Shown here in pieces: positions 36,183 through 45,009 of a stretch of 64,000 nt of DNA (positions are counted from its first letter, which is position 1; each line of letters opens with the position of its first letter). Location: NCBI GenBank assembly GCA_016278615.1, contig JADQBM010000010.1, positions 1 to 64,000 on the forward strand, read 5' to 3'. A program made the position numbers and the translations under genes. The notes beneath the pieces are model-generated. The model was not told where the DNA came from and searched no databases. It saw only the letters and a program-made list of their open reading frames with translations. The DNA comes from Clostridia bacterium. GTDB lineage: Bacteria; Bacillota; Clostridia; Peptostreptococcales; JAAYPU01.

Positions 36183-36278
36183 AAAATAACCTGTAGGTGT
36201 ACAGTCCCACAAGTTTTACCTGCTGCTCTTCAAGCCCGGCGCACACGCAAATTTCACGTACCGCCTGATCCGTTTAGA
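36183..36278 (-). promoter_or_regulatory. Probable NiCo (czcD) riboswitch
   Basis: The minus-strand leader reads ggatcaggcgg, a hairpin tacgtg/cgtgtg, then gcgccgggcttgaagagc, agcaggtaaaacttgtggg and actgtac. The GCCGGGCUNNGAAGAGC, (A)CAGGU...ACUUGUGGGAC order matches the four-way junction of NiCo riboswitches as I remember it. It lies in the leader of a CDF exporter, the usual target. Downstream CTGTA/TACAG followed by a T-rich run may be a weak terminator. Confidence 0.7.
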
Positions 36279-36287
36279 TATGGTTAA

Positions 36288-36315
36288 TATATAACAAATA
36301 ACATTTACATGTCAA
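36288..36315 (-). promoter_or_regulatory. Promoter of the CDF riboswitch transcript
   Basis: On the minus strand TTGACA (36315-36310), a 16-base spacer, TATATA (36293-36288). The start point would lie just before the aptamer. Confidence 0.65.
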
Positions 36316-36448
36316 TACTTTGTTTGGAGACATTTATATTTTTTTGAAAATTGCAAATATTCTGTTTAATATAGTTGAAATATTTTTACATTTAAGGTAA
36401 GCTTTTTTTGAATTGGTAAATCAATATACTTGGAAAGGAGACAGGATT

Positions 36449-36712
36449 ATGAGCCACGGACCAGCAACAGAATGGAAAGAAGATAATTGTACAGAGGAAA
36501 AATCAAAACTGGGCATAAAAATGTTTATTGCTTATACCATCGTCTATTTTGGGTTTATCTTCATTAATGTTTTCAATCCACAACTTATGAGAATGGATAT
36601 CGGAAGTATTAACTTAGCTATTGCATATGGCTTCTTTCTCATTATTTCCGCCATTATTTTGGCACTTATCTATAATTATCAATGCAACAAATTAGAAAAA
36701 GAATCTAAATGA
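36449..36712 (+). CDS. DUF485 small membrane protein
   Basis: Two membrane segments (MFIAYTIVYFGFIFINVF and IAYGFFLIISAIILALIY) with charged ends. Length and layout match DUF485, the small partner encoded beside ActP-type symporters (YjcH in E. coli). ATG 36449 follows aaaggagaca; the track start is 12 codons upstream. It lies 25 bases before the symporter, in one operon. The role is probably in symporter assembly or function (not established). Confidence 0.88.
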   Translation: MSHGPATEWKEDNCTEEKSKLGIKMFIAYTIVYFGFIFINVFNPQLMRMDIGSINLAIAYGFFLIISAIILALIYNYQCNKLEKESK

Positions 36713-36737
36713 TAGTATTTAAAGGGAGGAAAACAAA

Positions 36738-38657
36738 TTGAATTATCAACCTTCTCCATTAGCAATTATTATCTTCATGACCTTTGTAGCAGCCGTTTTA
36801 TTTATCTCCTATTATTTCGCACGCAAGACCTCATCTTCCAGCAATTATTATGCAGCTGGTGGTGAAATTCATTGGGCCGTTAATGGCGTCGCGTTTGCTG
36901 GTGATTATCTGTCAGCTGCTTCTTTCTTAGGGATCTGCGGCATGATTGCCGTATCTGGATATGACGGATTTCTTTACTCCATTGGCTACTTGGCTGGATG
37001 GATTGTCGCATTGTTTGTCGTTGCCGAACCTATGAAACGATTAGGCAAATATACTTTTACAGATGCCTTAGATTCCAAGTTTAAATCTAAAGGTATTCAG
37101 CTTGCAGCAGGAATCAGCACTTTAGTTGTTTCAATGTTTTACCTTATTCCACAAATGGTTGGTGCAGGAAGTCTTGTTACACCCCTATTAGGACTACCTT
37201 ATGAATTTGGCGTCATCATGGTGGGAACCATTGTTATCTTGATTGTTGCTACTGCTGGAATGAAATCAACCACCTATGTTCAGTTTTTAAAAGGTGGATT
37301 GCTGGTCATATTTTCTCTGTTTCTTGTAATCTTACTCTTCGCACGGGGTTTTTCAACAAGTCCTGATCAAGGGGGAGATATTGAGTACCATGACTTCACC
37401 CCTATTCCTATCGTATCTCAGGATATACACTCTATTGAAATTGCAGATTCTTCATATAGCGTTGATAAAATCTGGGATATTGATAAGAAAGGAGAAACAG
37501 AAAGATTTGTTCAACTTTCAAAAAATGGACAAATCACAATCTGGAAAACCCAAGGCAATCTCCTTGAAGAAACCCTTTATGTCACCACCTTCCCTGACGG
37601 CACGATCCATTACAACGGTGCCCCTAAAGAAGATAATGCCTTTTATCAGGTAGGGCATTTTAGTGAAATTGATGGAGAGAAAGAAGCCCTTGTTGAATCT
37701 ACAGGTCCTTTTTCTTTCATTCAGAAAATAAAAAATAGTACCGTTATTCTTTGGAACAAAGACGTTATTGTAGATGGCGACAATAGAATTACTGTGTATT
37801 CTCAAAACCCAACTTCAGGAAGGGATATATTAAGTCCCGGATTGAATTTTAAAGTAGATTCTGCAAGAGGTGCTACTGGCATTGATAAACTCAATTTTAT
37901 TTCATTGATGCTGGCTTTATTCTTGGGAACCGCTGCTTTGCCGCACATTCTCATACGATATTATACCGTTCCCAGCCCTGCATGTGCTCGTAAATCAACA
38001 ATTGTAGCTATCGTTGCCATTGGATTTTTCTATATCCTCACTCTATACATGGGACTTGGTGCTATGACAAGTGGTGTTGTCGATCTCACAAATAATAATA
38101 TGTCAGCACCACTATTAGCCAAATCTTTTGGCATTATTATTTTTGCAATCATTTCTGCAGTTGCCTTTGCCACTGTATTAGGTACTGTGAGCGGCCTTAT
38201 TGTCGCATCTTCAGGAGCTGTTGCACATGATTTCATGGATAATTTCTTGGATATGAAAATGACCGACAAGCAGCAAGTCTTTGCGGGAAAAATTTCAGCT
38301 ATTGTCGTAGGAATCATAGCAATGATTCTCGGTATCCTCTTTGCGGGAATGAACGTATCTTACTTAGTAGGATGGGCTTTTGCTGTTGCTGCTTCAGCTA
38401 ACTTTCCTGCCATTATCATGATTCTATTCTGGAAAAAAGCGACACCTCAAGGGATTATTGCTTCTATCGTAGTAGGATTAACTTCTGCAATAGGCTTAAT
38501 TCTTTTATCACAAAAAACATTTAATGAAGTTTACCATTTAGTAAATGTTACGGCACCGGTACAATTAAATAACCCTGCCATTATCTCTGTACCTTTAAGC
38601 TTTGCTGCTTTAATCATTGTATCTTTGATGACTAAAAAAGAAAAAGTAACTACTTAA
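36738..38657 (+). CDS. Sodium:solute symporter, ActP-like acetate/carboxylate type
   Basis: SSS-family cation symporter for a short monocarboxylate such as acetate. N-terminal SSSNYYAAGGEIHWAVNGVAFAGDYLSAASFLG is the ActP-like opening. AALPHILIRYYTVPSPACARKS holds the second hallmark. About 150 hydrophilic residues (about 215-365; FPDGTIHYNGAPKEDNAF) are inserted between membrane segments, making 639 aa against about 550 in E. coli ActP. TTG 36738 lies nine bases after gggagg. A tandem duplication of about 22 bases sits at its 3' end. It is followed by a strong terminator. Confidence 0.9.
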   Translation: MNYQPSPLAIIIFMTFVAAVLFISYYFARKTSSSSNYYAAGGEIHWAVNGVAFAGDYLSAASFLGICGMIAVSGYDGFLYSIGYLAGWIVALFVVAEPMKRLGKYTFTDALDSKFKSKGIQLAAGISTLVVSMFYLIPQMVGAGSLVTPLLGLPYEFGVIMVGTIVILIVATAGMKSTTYVQFLKGGLLVIFSLFLVILLFARGFSTSPDQGGDIEYHDFTPIPIVSQDIHSIEIADSSYSVDKIWDIDKKGETERFVQLSKNGQITIWKTQGNLLEETLYVTTFPDGTIHYNGAPKEDNAFYQVGHFSEIDGEKEALVESTGPFSFIQKIKNSTVILWNKDVIVDGDNRITVYSQNPTSGRDILSPGLNFKVDSARGATGIDKLNFISLMLALFLGTAALPHILIRYYTVPSPACARKSTIVAIVAIGFFYILTLYMGLGAMTSGVVDLTNNNMSAPLLAKSFGIIIFAIISAVAFATVLGTVSGLIVASSGAVAHDFMDNFLDMKMTDKQQVFAGKISAIVVGIIAMILGILFAGMNVSYLVGWAFAVAASANFPAIIMILFWKKATPQGIIASIVVGLTSAIGLILLSQKTFNEVYHLVNVTAPVQLNNPAIISVPLSFAALIIVSLMTKKEKVTT

Positions 38658-38686
38658 AACAAGAAAAAGTAACTACTTAAACAAGA

Positions 38687-38726
38687 AAAGCTTGAAATCA
38701 ATTTTCGATTCCAAGCTTTTTCTTTC
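38687..38726 (+). terminator. Terminator of the DUF485-symporter operon
   Basis: aagcttg...caagctt stem with inner aaatc/gatt pairing, followed by tttttctttc. Confidence 0.82.
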
Positions 38727-38741
38727 TCTATTAAAGTTTAT

Positions 38742-39494
38742 TTATGGTTTCCAAGATTTTAACATCACTTGATCAGAATCTGTATCCCATATAATAAATT
38801 GATGAAAAAAGTGAATACACGGGGCGCAAATAAATTGTGTGTCCTGTATTTTATTTTCTTGAAATTCGTGAAAATGTCCATAAATCCACAGCTTTGGATG
38901 TTTTTCCATTCTTCTCCACAAATCAGTCAGTTGCGTTTCCCCATAATCATTTTTGGGTCCTGGATCAAATCCGGCATTAATAATATAGTTAGTAACACCT
39001 CGTGAATGAAATGGCTCTCCCATCATACCAATGCCAATGCCTGCAGGGCATGAATGTGAAACGATAACATGAGGAGGCTTAGCTGAAAACTCCAGCCATG
39101 ATTTGTTTATGTCATCATCCGTTATGACATTTCCTTGTTCTCTTTGTTGGGGTTGGTCAACATGTAGGGCGCCCCCGATAAATCCTATTCGAATGTCCCC
39201 AATATCAACGGCTGAACCTCGTTGCTGATAATAAAGATTATGGCTACCCCACTTCTCTGTCATGTTTTTATCCAATGCTCTCCATAAAAACCTGAAGTCT
39301 TCATGGTTGCCATCGATTACATAAAGGGGCACTGACAGTTTTCTTAGTTTTTTTTCATTAAGGGTTCGTTTGGATATGCCAAAGTCTCCCACCTGGACGG
39401 CTGCTGAGATTTTTTCACACGCCACCACATGTAAGAGCATCTCATAAAATGCGTCCTTCTGACCATGTATATCTCCAAAAAATCCAATGCGCAT
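38742..39494 (-). CDS. Metallophosphoesterase
   Basis: Calcineurin-type phosphoesterase. The metal-binding motifs are in order: GDIHG near the N-terminus, VGDFG, GNHED, SHSCP and the late GHFHE. ATG 39494 (MRIGFFGDIHG) gives the usual start; the TTG on the track abuts its Shine-Dalgarno. It overlaps the stop codon of the Cache-PAS-DUF294 gene upstream by a few bases, so the two are translationally coupled. The substrate is unknown; coupling suggests it acts on a nucleotide or protein linked to that sensor. Confidence 0.88.
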   Translation of the reverse strand: MRIGFFGDIHGQKDAFYEMLLHVVACEKISAAVQVGDFGISKRTLNEKKLRKLSVPLYVIDGNHEDFRFLWRALDKNMTEKWGSHNLYYQQRGSAVDIGDIRIGFIGGALHVDQPQQREQGNVITDDDINKSWLEFSAKPPHVIVSHSCPAGIGIGMMGEPFHSRGVTNYIINAGFDPGPKNDYGETQLTDLWRRMEKHPKLWIYGHFHEFQENKIQDTQFICAPCIHFFHQFIIWDTDSDQVMLKSWKP

Positions 39495-39499
39495 CTTGA

Positions 39500-41971
39500 T
39501 CAACCTATCCTTACAATATCCGAAGATAAACGCCTTTGAAGATGGCCTACTTGCCCCATTGCTCTTTTAAGCATCATCTTCTCCCATTCACTCAATTCCT
39601 CAAGCATCAAAGTATTCTCTTGAGGAAAATTGATATCCATAGCGGATATTTGATTTTCAAAACGTAATTTTAGCAAAAAGCGCCATGCATCAATGGTATC
39701 TTGGGCAATGTCTGGTGGAAGACAGCCTGAGTTCATCAATGCTTGTAATCTTTTAGTGGTATTGGTTTCATGAATGCCACTCCTAAGCGCATATATGCGT
39801 GTAAAATTGACATAATGTAACATGGCACCCTTTAGATTGATATGATTTTCATGCTTACTATCCGATCGTATACGTCCAAATATATCTGCAGGAAGGCGAA
39901 AATCCAGAGTATTCTGAGCCAGATAGAAAAGAAATCCTGGGTTTTCTTCTACTTTTTTAAAAACACTTTGACGCAAGGTCATGGCAAGGGTATCATCCCC
40001 CGCAATGGTGCGAAAATCAAAAAAGATATTTACCTTAAGCAAGTCATCTGGAAGACTTGCTTGTATCCAAGAATGGAATTTATGTTTCCACTCATTCTGG
40101 TTCATACACCATATGGGATTTGCCGCAGTATTCCCTGCGCTACAGGAAGGTATGCCTGCTTCTGTACAAATTGAAGTGACAAGTTCCCCAAAACGATGAA
40201 AGTATTCAGCATTTCGGGAACCTTTTTCACCTGATTCAAAAATAATGGCGGTATCCTGATCCGCATTCAATGTAGGCTCCCATCTGCCAACACTCCCTAC
40301 AGCCAACAAAGCATAGGGACATGGCGGTGGTCCTATTGATGTAATCGCCTTTTTCACTGCATCATCAAAAATACCATTTATGGCTCTTGAAGTCATTGCT
40401 GTAACTCTATCAACATCTATTCCCATTTTTACAAATTCTCTCAGCATCACCTTTGATCGTAAAAATTGTTGCCCCTCACTTCCCTCTCCAGATATCATTC
40501 TTAATAGATCTGTCTCCTGTGAAAATCTCCTATCAGGGGATAAAAGTTCGGACAATACATCTTGTGGGGCCCGATTCATAAGATGTAGTTGCGTCCCCTC
40601 TATTAAAAAGACCATTATCTGACCTTTCAAAGCTTTGGTCTCAATGCCAACAGACCAAGCTCTAAAATAATCTGCCATGATATGAGAAGACTGCAATAAC
40701 ATATTTTCAACTTTATTATCTATTTGAAGCTGAGTAAAGAATCGGCTTGCATCTCCTTCTTTTAATAAGTTTCGAAAGGATAATCCCAAAAGAGTTTTCA
40801 GGTCCATTTGAAACATACTTATAACCCGCTGGTCAGCTGATATAATCTTTCCACTCAAAGCATTCTCAAGTATTAATATTCCAAAACCACTTTTCCTTAG
40901 GGATTCTTGTATGATAAGGCTATTATCCGTGTTCTCTTTTAATTGGCAAAGGTATCCTGTATACAATATCGCACGATTATTATGGACAATGGTATCCTCG
41001 GCAGATAACAATACCTGCTCTGGTCCATTTTTTCCATGAAGAGCTATTTCTACAGAATGTACATCTTCCCGTTTGTCTAAGTCATTTAGTTTGTCGAACT
41101 CTAAAGCATCTACAAATAAATCCTTGAAATATTTGTAAAGTATTTCATCTTCATTCTTCCCAAGGCATTCACAAGCTTTTTTATTAGCGGCTACAATGAC
41201 ACCATCAATTGTAAGAAAAATCATCTCAACGGAAGCATGGGCTAAAGCCTGGTACCGCTCACGGGAATAAATTAGCTCTTTTTCAGCAAGACACCTTCCT
41301 GTTTCACTTTTCCAACCTCTTTGAATGGCGAATAGCAAAAGTCCCATAACAATGACCCCAACGCCTACCGATATTAACATCAACCGAAGGGTAACTGCTT
41401 CTATTTCTGCATGTACATCATCCAAATAAATACCGCTTCCAACCACCCATCCCCAAGGTTCAAAGAATCTAATGTAAGAAAGTTTGGGCAATGGATTTTC
41501 TATATTGTGCTGTCGCGGCCACATATAATGTATATATCCCTCACCATTGCTTTTAGCTATCTGGACAGCCTCAACAAAAATCAACTTGCCTTCTGAATCT
41601 GAATATTGGTTGAGAGATGTTCCTTCAAGCTCAGAAAAATAAGGATGCATAACCATATTAGGCTGAAGATCTGTAATCCACAGATAGTCCTTATTTCCGT
41701 CGCCATATCGTAAAGCTCTCATTTCAGTTAATGCTGCCTGCCTTGATTCTTCTGGGCTCACAATTCCTTCATTTTCCATTTGAGCATGCTTTTCCAGAAT
41801 AGATGTGGCAGATGTTACGATGGCCTGAATAATATCCTGTTTTTGCTGCATCAGAGCTTCTTCTGTTGCAGGAATAATAACCATTCCGATTGCTATTGCA
41901 AACAAAGCGATGGCTAAAACAGGTGGCAATATAAAGCTAAAGATCATTTTTATTCTTTGCTTTTTATCCAT
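39500..41971 (-). CDS. Cache-PAS sensor fused to DUF294 nucleotidyltransferase
   Basis: Membrane sensor with an unusual output. TM1 (SFILPPVLAIALFAIAIGMV) precedes a periplasmic single Cache domain with DYLWITDLQPNMVMHPY and EPWGWVVGSGIYLDDV. TM2 is at about 210-230. Two PAS-like domains (about 240-470) follow. The C-terminal 300 residues are GlnD-like DUF294: LLAVGSVGRWEPTLNADQD has the GS...D.D catalytic pattern, followed by the DUF294 C-terminal helical domain. ATG 41971 behind gagggttgagg is favoured; a TATAAT lies just upstream of the track's ATG 42022. Confidence 0.87.
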   Translation of the reverse strand: MDKKQRIKMIFSFILPPVLAIALFAIAIGMVIIPATEEALMQQKQDIIQAIVTSATSILEKHAQMENEGIVSPEESRQAALTEMRALRYGDGNKDYLWITDLQPNMVMHPYFSELEGTSLNQYSDSEGKLIFVEAVQIAKSNGEGYIHYMWPRQHNIENPLPKLSYIRFFEPWGWVVGSGIYLDDVHAEIEAVTLRLMLISVGVGVIVMGLLLFAIQRGWKSETGRCLAEKELIYSRERYQALAHASVEMIFLTIDGVIVAANKKACECLGKNEDEILYKYFKDLFVDALEFDKLNDLDKREDVHSVEIALHGKNGPEQVLLSAEDTIVHNNRAILYTGYLCQLKENTDNSLIIQESLRKSGFGILILENALSGKIISADQRVISMFQMDLKTLLGLSFRNLLKEGDASRFFTQLQIDNKVENMLLQSSHIMADYFRAWSVGIETKALKGQIMVFLIEGTQLHLMNRAPQDVLSELLSPDRRFSQETDLLRMISGEGSEGQQFLRSKVMLREFVKMGIDVDRVTAMTSRAINGIFDDAVKKAITSIGPPPCPYALLAVGSVGRWEPTLNADQDTAIIFESGEKGSRNAEYFHRFGELVTSICTEAGIPSCSAGNTAANPIWCMNQNEWKHKFHSWIQASLPDDLLKVNIFFDFRTIAGDDTLAMTLRQSVFKKVEENPGFLFYLAQNTLDFRLPADIFGRIRSDSKHENHINLKGAMLHYVNFTRIYALRSGIHETNTTKRLQALMNSGCLPPDIAQDTIDAWRFLLKLRFENQISAMDINFPQENTLMLEELSEWEKMMLKRAMGQVGHLQRRLSSDIVRIG

Positions 41972-42115
41972 TTCCTCAACCCTCAAATCTATTGGTATTA
42001 TTTTACATGCATTCTTCTTCATGATATTATATGGATTACAGTTCAGTCAAGAATAATTCTTTAGGTTATAATTTCATTAAAGTCTTTTTTTCTTTGAATG
42101 TAAAGGTAAATAAAT

Positions 42116-42148
42116 AAGGAGAAAAGATTTTCTATATCTCTTCTCCTT
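42116..42148. terminator. Hairpin downstream of satP-like gene
   Basis: aaggagaaaagat and atctcttctcctt form a 13-bp near-perfect stem. It lies between the SatP-like gene (ending 42188) and the DUF294 sensor start, and terminates leftward transcription of the former. Confidence 0.7.
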
Positions 42149-42187
42149 ACATCTTTTATAAAACACATATTTTTTTAAACAGGCAAT

Positions 42188-42874
42188 CTATTTAAATATA
42201 CCAAATGGTTGTCCCACAGGAAGAAATTCTTTTCCAAAATGACCATTTAATACAGCAGCTCCCGATCCGTAAAAAGAGACCATAGCTATGAGTAATTCTG
42301 AATATGCTGCAAACTGGTGAGAAAATTCTTTTAGTATTCCAAAGGTGCTAAGGGCAAGCCCTACAAATAAACAGTCAATCAATACAAATATGATAAAAAG
42401 AACCTTGTTGGTTTCCATTGACCCAATGGTCATGAAAATCGAAAATATGAGATACCCGATAAAAGCAAAACCTAACTGGCCAATATCTGCTGTTTGCATC
42501 ATGGTTTCTCCAAACACACCGTTTTGTATGAGCCAGGTTGTAGCAATTCCAAACCAGAAAAAGGAATACCCGCCAAAAGCGGTAGCGCCAAAAACATTAT
42601 TGAGTTTTGCATCAGAAAAACATGCGTATAGCTGTGCCGCCGCACCTAAAAAAATTGCCCAAGGAATAATAAGTGCCGTTCCTTCAGTCCATCCAAGTTT
42701 TTGGGATGACGCAACCAACGTTACCATCGCAAGACCAAAGAGACCTATTGCAGAAGGATTTGCTGTTACAACTGAAACTTTTGCATTAACATCTGAAACG
42801 ATTGACTTATGGGATAAATGCTCCTCCTTTTGATTAAAATGATTTCTTGCATTCGCATTTGAAATGTCTGACAT
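42188..42874 (-). CDS. GPR1/FUN34/YaaH (SatP-like) acetate transporter
   Basis: Six-TM acetate/succinate-proton transporter of the AceTr family. The signature NPSAIGLFGLAMVTL and the GGYSFFWFGIATTWL segment are present, and the NP..GL motif opens TM1. 228 aa; the N-terminal 40 residues are hydrophilic. ATG 42874 with aaagggg upstream. Together with the ActP-like symporter and the DUF294 sensor it makes a carboxylate transport cluster of three separately transcribed units. Confidence 0.92.
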   Translation of the reverse strand: MSDISNANARNHFNQKEEHLSHKSIVSDVNAKVSVVTANPSAIGLFGLAMVTLVASSQKLGWTEGTALIIPWAIFLGAAAQLYACFSDAKLNNVFGATAFGGYSFFWFGIATTWLIQNGVFGETMMQTADIGQLGFAFIGYLIFSIFMTIGSMETNKVLFIIFVLIDCLFVGLALSTFGILKEFSHQFAAYSELLIAMVSFYGSGAAVLNGHFGKEFLPVGQPFGIFK

Positions 42875-43092
42875 GAGATCAGTGCCCCTTTCATTTATGA
42901 TAAAAAATAATATTGTATACTAAAAGCACACATCATCTAATATATAACAGAATACGACTAAATTCAACAGCTATTTTATTAGAACAAAAAAAAACAGAAC
43001 TGACCTTTCCAGATCAGTTTCAAAAATTCATTCCCCACTTTGTCAAAGACTTCTCCATTATAAAAATTAACCTCTCACCTTACCAGTATATA

Positions 43093-44292
43093 TTACAGTA
43101 TCGGATACCCTGATTCTTTTAATACACGCATGATTTTTTGGCCATGTTTAATGTTATTTGTTTCTAATCTTATATGAATAATGGTCGTATCCAATGATAA
43201 ATCTTTATCATATCGATCATGATAGACATTAAGTATATTGCCACCTTCTGAAGCGATTATTTCGGTAATTTTATTAAGCATCCCCGGCTTATCTGGCACC
43301 ACCGTTCGAATATTAATATTTCTTCCTGCTTTTATAAGTCCCTTCTCAATAATTTTATTAATAAAATTCATATCAATATTTCCACCAGTCAATAAGCATA
43401 TGGCTTTCTTTCCTGTGACATTTATTTTATTATTCAAAAGCGCCGCGAGTCCCACTGCCCCAGAACCTTCTACCAATTGTTTTTCTCTTTCTAAAAGTAA
43501 CAATATTGCACTTGCAATTTCTTCATCATTGGCCGTTACAACATCATCAACATATCGATTGAGTATGGGGAAATTCTTTTCTCCAGGCGTTTTAATAGCA
43601 ATCCCATCTGCAATGGTATATGCATTTTCTAACGCAATACATTTCCCTTCTTCTTTCGAACATTTATAGCTTGCGGCATTTTCTGCTTCAACACCAATGA
43701 TCAAAACATCAGGTTTTAAAGACTTCACAGCAACAGAAATTCCAGAAAGAAGTCCACCACCTCCTATTGGTGCTATAATAACACCCACGTCCGGAAGGCT
43801 GTGAATCATTTCAAGCCCAATAACACCTTGCCCTGCCATAATTTCATAATCATTAAAAGCATGTATCAACGTCATTTGTTTTTCCTTTTGGATTTCATGA
43901 GCTCTTCCATAAGCATCATCGTAGCAATTACCATGCAAGATAACTTCTGCACCGTAACCTTCCGTGGCACTAATTTTGGAAAGAGGTGCATTTTGTGGCA
44001 TTACAATAGTCGCCTTGATTTTTGCTAAGGCTGCGGCTAAAGCAACACCTTGGGCATGGTTGCCAGCACTTGCAGCAACAACACCCTTTTTTTTATCTGT
44101 TTCATTTAAAGAAACAATTTTATTATAAGCGCCTCTGATTTTAAAAGAACCTGTTCGCTGTTGATTTTCATATTTGAAATAAACTTCTCCCCCACACATT
44201 TTAGAAAAAGTATTGGATTTCTCCATGGTTGTTTTATGAATAATGCCCTCAATATTTTCCTGAGCCTTATAAATATCCTTAATATCAAGCAT
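43093..44292 (-). CDS. ilvA: Threonine dehydratase with ACT domain
   Basis: PLP enzyme converting threonine to 2-oxobutyrate and ammonia. The PLP lysine is in RTGSFKIRGAYNKI, the phosphate-binding glycine loop is PIGGGGLLSG, and SAGNHAQGVALAA is conserved. A single ACT domain occupies about 325-399 (VVPDKPGMLNKITEIIAS). At 399 aa it resembles the short clostridial/catabolic form with one ACT domain. A ggagat lies upstream of the start. It could feed isoleucine synthesis or threonine fermentation; no ilv neighbours are present. Confidence 0.93.
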   Translation of the reverse strand: MLDIKDIYKAQENIEGIIHKTTMEKSNTFSKMCGGEVYFKYENQQRTGSFKIRGAYNKIVSLNETDKKKGVVAASAGNHAQGVALAAALAKIKATIVMPQNAPLSKISATEGYGAEVILHGNCYDDAYGRAHEIQKEKQMTLIHAFNDYEIMAGQGVIGLEMIHSLPDVGVIIAPIGGGGLLSGISVAVKSLKPDVLIIGVEAENAASYKCSKEEGKCIALENAYTIADGIAIKTPGEKNFPILNRYVDDVVTANDEEIASAILLLLEREKQLVEGSGAVGLAALLNNKINVTGKKAICLLTGGNIDMNFINKIIEKGLIKAGRNINIRTVVPDKPGMLNKITEIIASEGGNILNVYHDRYDKDLSLDTTIIHIRLETNNIKHGQKIMRVLKESGYPIL

Positions 44293-44523
44293 CCCGTTTA
44301 TCTCCTTATTTCTAAATTAAAGCAATTCAAATTCTAATATATATTATGCAATTATTTAAGGAAGATTATTCCTATAACCTATACCTTTTGAGTTTTAAGT
44401 CTAAATAACTCCTTCGGAGCAGTTTAAACTTATCCTTCCACTTCCACTAATTCACACTAAAAAAATAAATACATATAATGTATTTACCTGTTGTTTTTTC
44501 ATTTTTCATGAGAGGTGTAGAAA
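44293..44523. other. Intergenic region with hexamer and TTC-loop hairpin repeats
   Basis: Contains aactccttcggagcagttt, a small hairpin, and a few cttcca/cttatc units. It also holds the divergent promoters of ilvA and the 45-aa gene, which I cannot place precisely. Confidence 0.45.
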
Positions 44524-44661
44524 ATGTCCAGTAACAATAACAATACTGACCGTTTAGCTCTTTTTGCTTCTTTTTTAAGTTTGCTTAGTTCTATCATTTT
44601 TTTCAGTATAGCGCTACGACTTGTAACCGAAGGTGGTTCAGAAGACATTATAGTAGGTTGA
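44524..44661 (+). CDS. 45-aa single-pass membrane protein
   Basis: Not in the ORF track. ATG 44524 with gaggtg seven bases upstream. N-terminal MSSNNNNTDRLALFASFLSL is followed by a membrane helix (SSIIFFSIALRLV) and an acidic tail (TEGGSEDIIVG). A stop and a terminator hairpin follow within 40 bases. I do not recognise it. Small spore-formation membrane peptides have this look, but that is only a suggestion. Confidence 0.6.
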   Translation: MSSNNNNTDRLALFASFLSLLSSIIFFSIALRLVTEGGSEDIIVG

Positions 44662-44697
44662 AGTATGGGAAACTTACAGATCGAAAACGTTTTTTAA

Positions 44698-44720
44698 AAA
44701 GGGCCATTTTTTGACCCTTT
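44698..44720. terminator. Convergent terminator
   Basis: aaaggg-cc...ga-cccttt stem with a T-rich loop, flanked by aaaaa on the left and tatta on the right. It serves both the 45-aa gene and the minus-strand ACT-like gene. Confidence 0.65.
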
Positions 44721-44729
44721 ATTACCATG

Positions 44730-44978
44730 CTACAATTCAATGTATTTGCTTCGAACGCCTTCTATTGCATTGAGTTCATCCTTAAAAGCATCCAAATTCT
44801 CTTCCTCTGGTGCAAGTTGAAGAATAATAAGTCCCTCTTCAGAACATACATCACCCGCCTCGTGGAGTCCAATTCTTGCTTTAATGTTACATCCATATTT
44901 GGTAAAAAGATCTTGCACCCTATCAATTTGCTTACTTCTGTGGTTAACGGCAACCGCTAGTATTTTATGTTTTCCCAT
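44730..44978 (-). CDS. Small ACT-like protein (TM1266-type)
   Basis: 82 aa with a beta-alpha-beta-beta pattern: KILAVAVNHRSKQIDRVQDL, then GCNIKARIGLHE, then EGLIILQLAPEE. The size and fold pattern fit the TM1266 family, called iron-only hydrogenase system putative regulators, related to NikR/ACT domains. ATG 44978 has gggagg. No hydrogenase genes lie nearby, so the role is uncertain. Confidence 0.7.
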   Translation of the reverse strand: MGKHKILAVAVNHRSKQIDRVQDLFTKYGCNIKARIGLHEAGDVCSEEGLIILQLAPEEENLDAFKDELNAIEGVRSKYIEL

Positions 44979-45009
44979 GGTATTAGAACCTCCCTTGTAT
45001 CTACTCTTT

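Noticed and set aside
42345-42833. 162-aa plus-strand ORF
   Set aside because: Antisense shadow of the SatP-like gene.
43238-43669. 143-aa plus-strand ORF
   Set aside because: Antisense shadow of threonine dehydratase.
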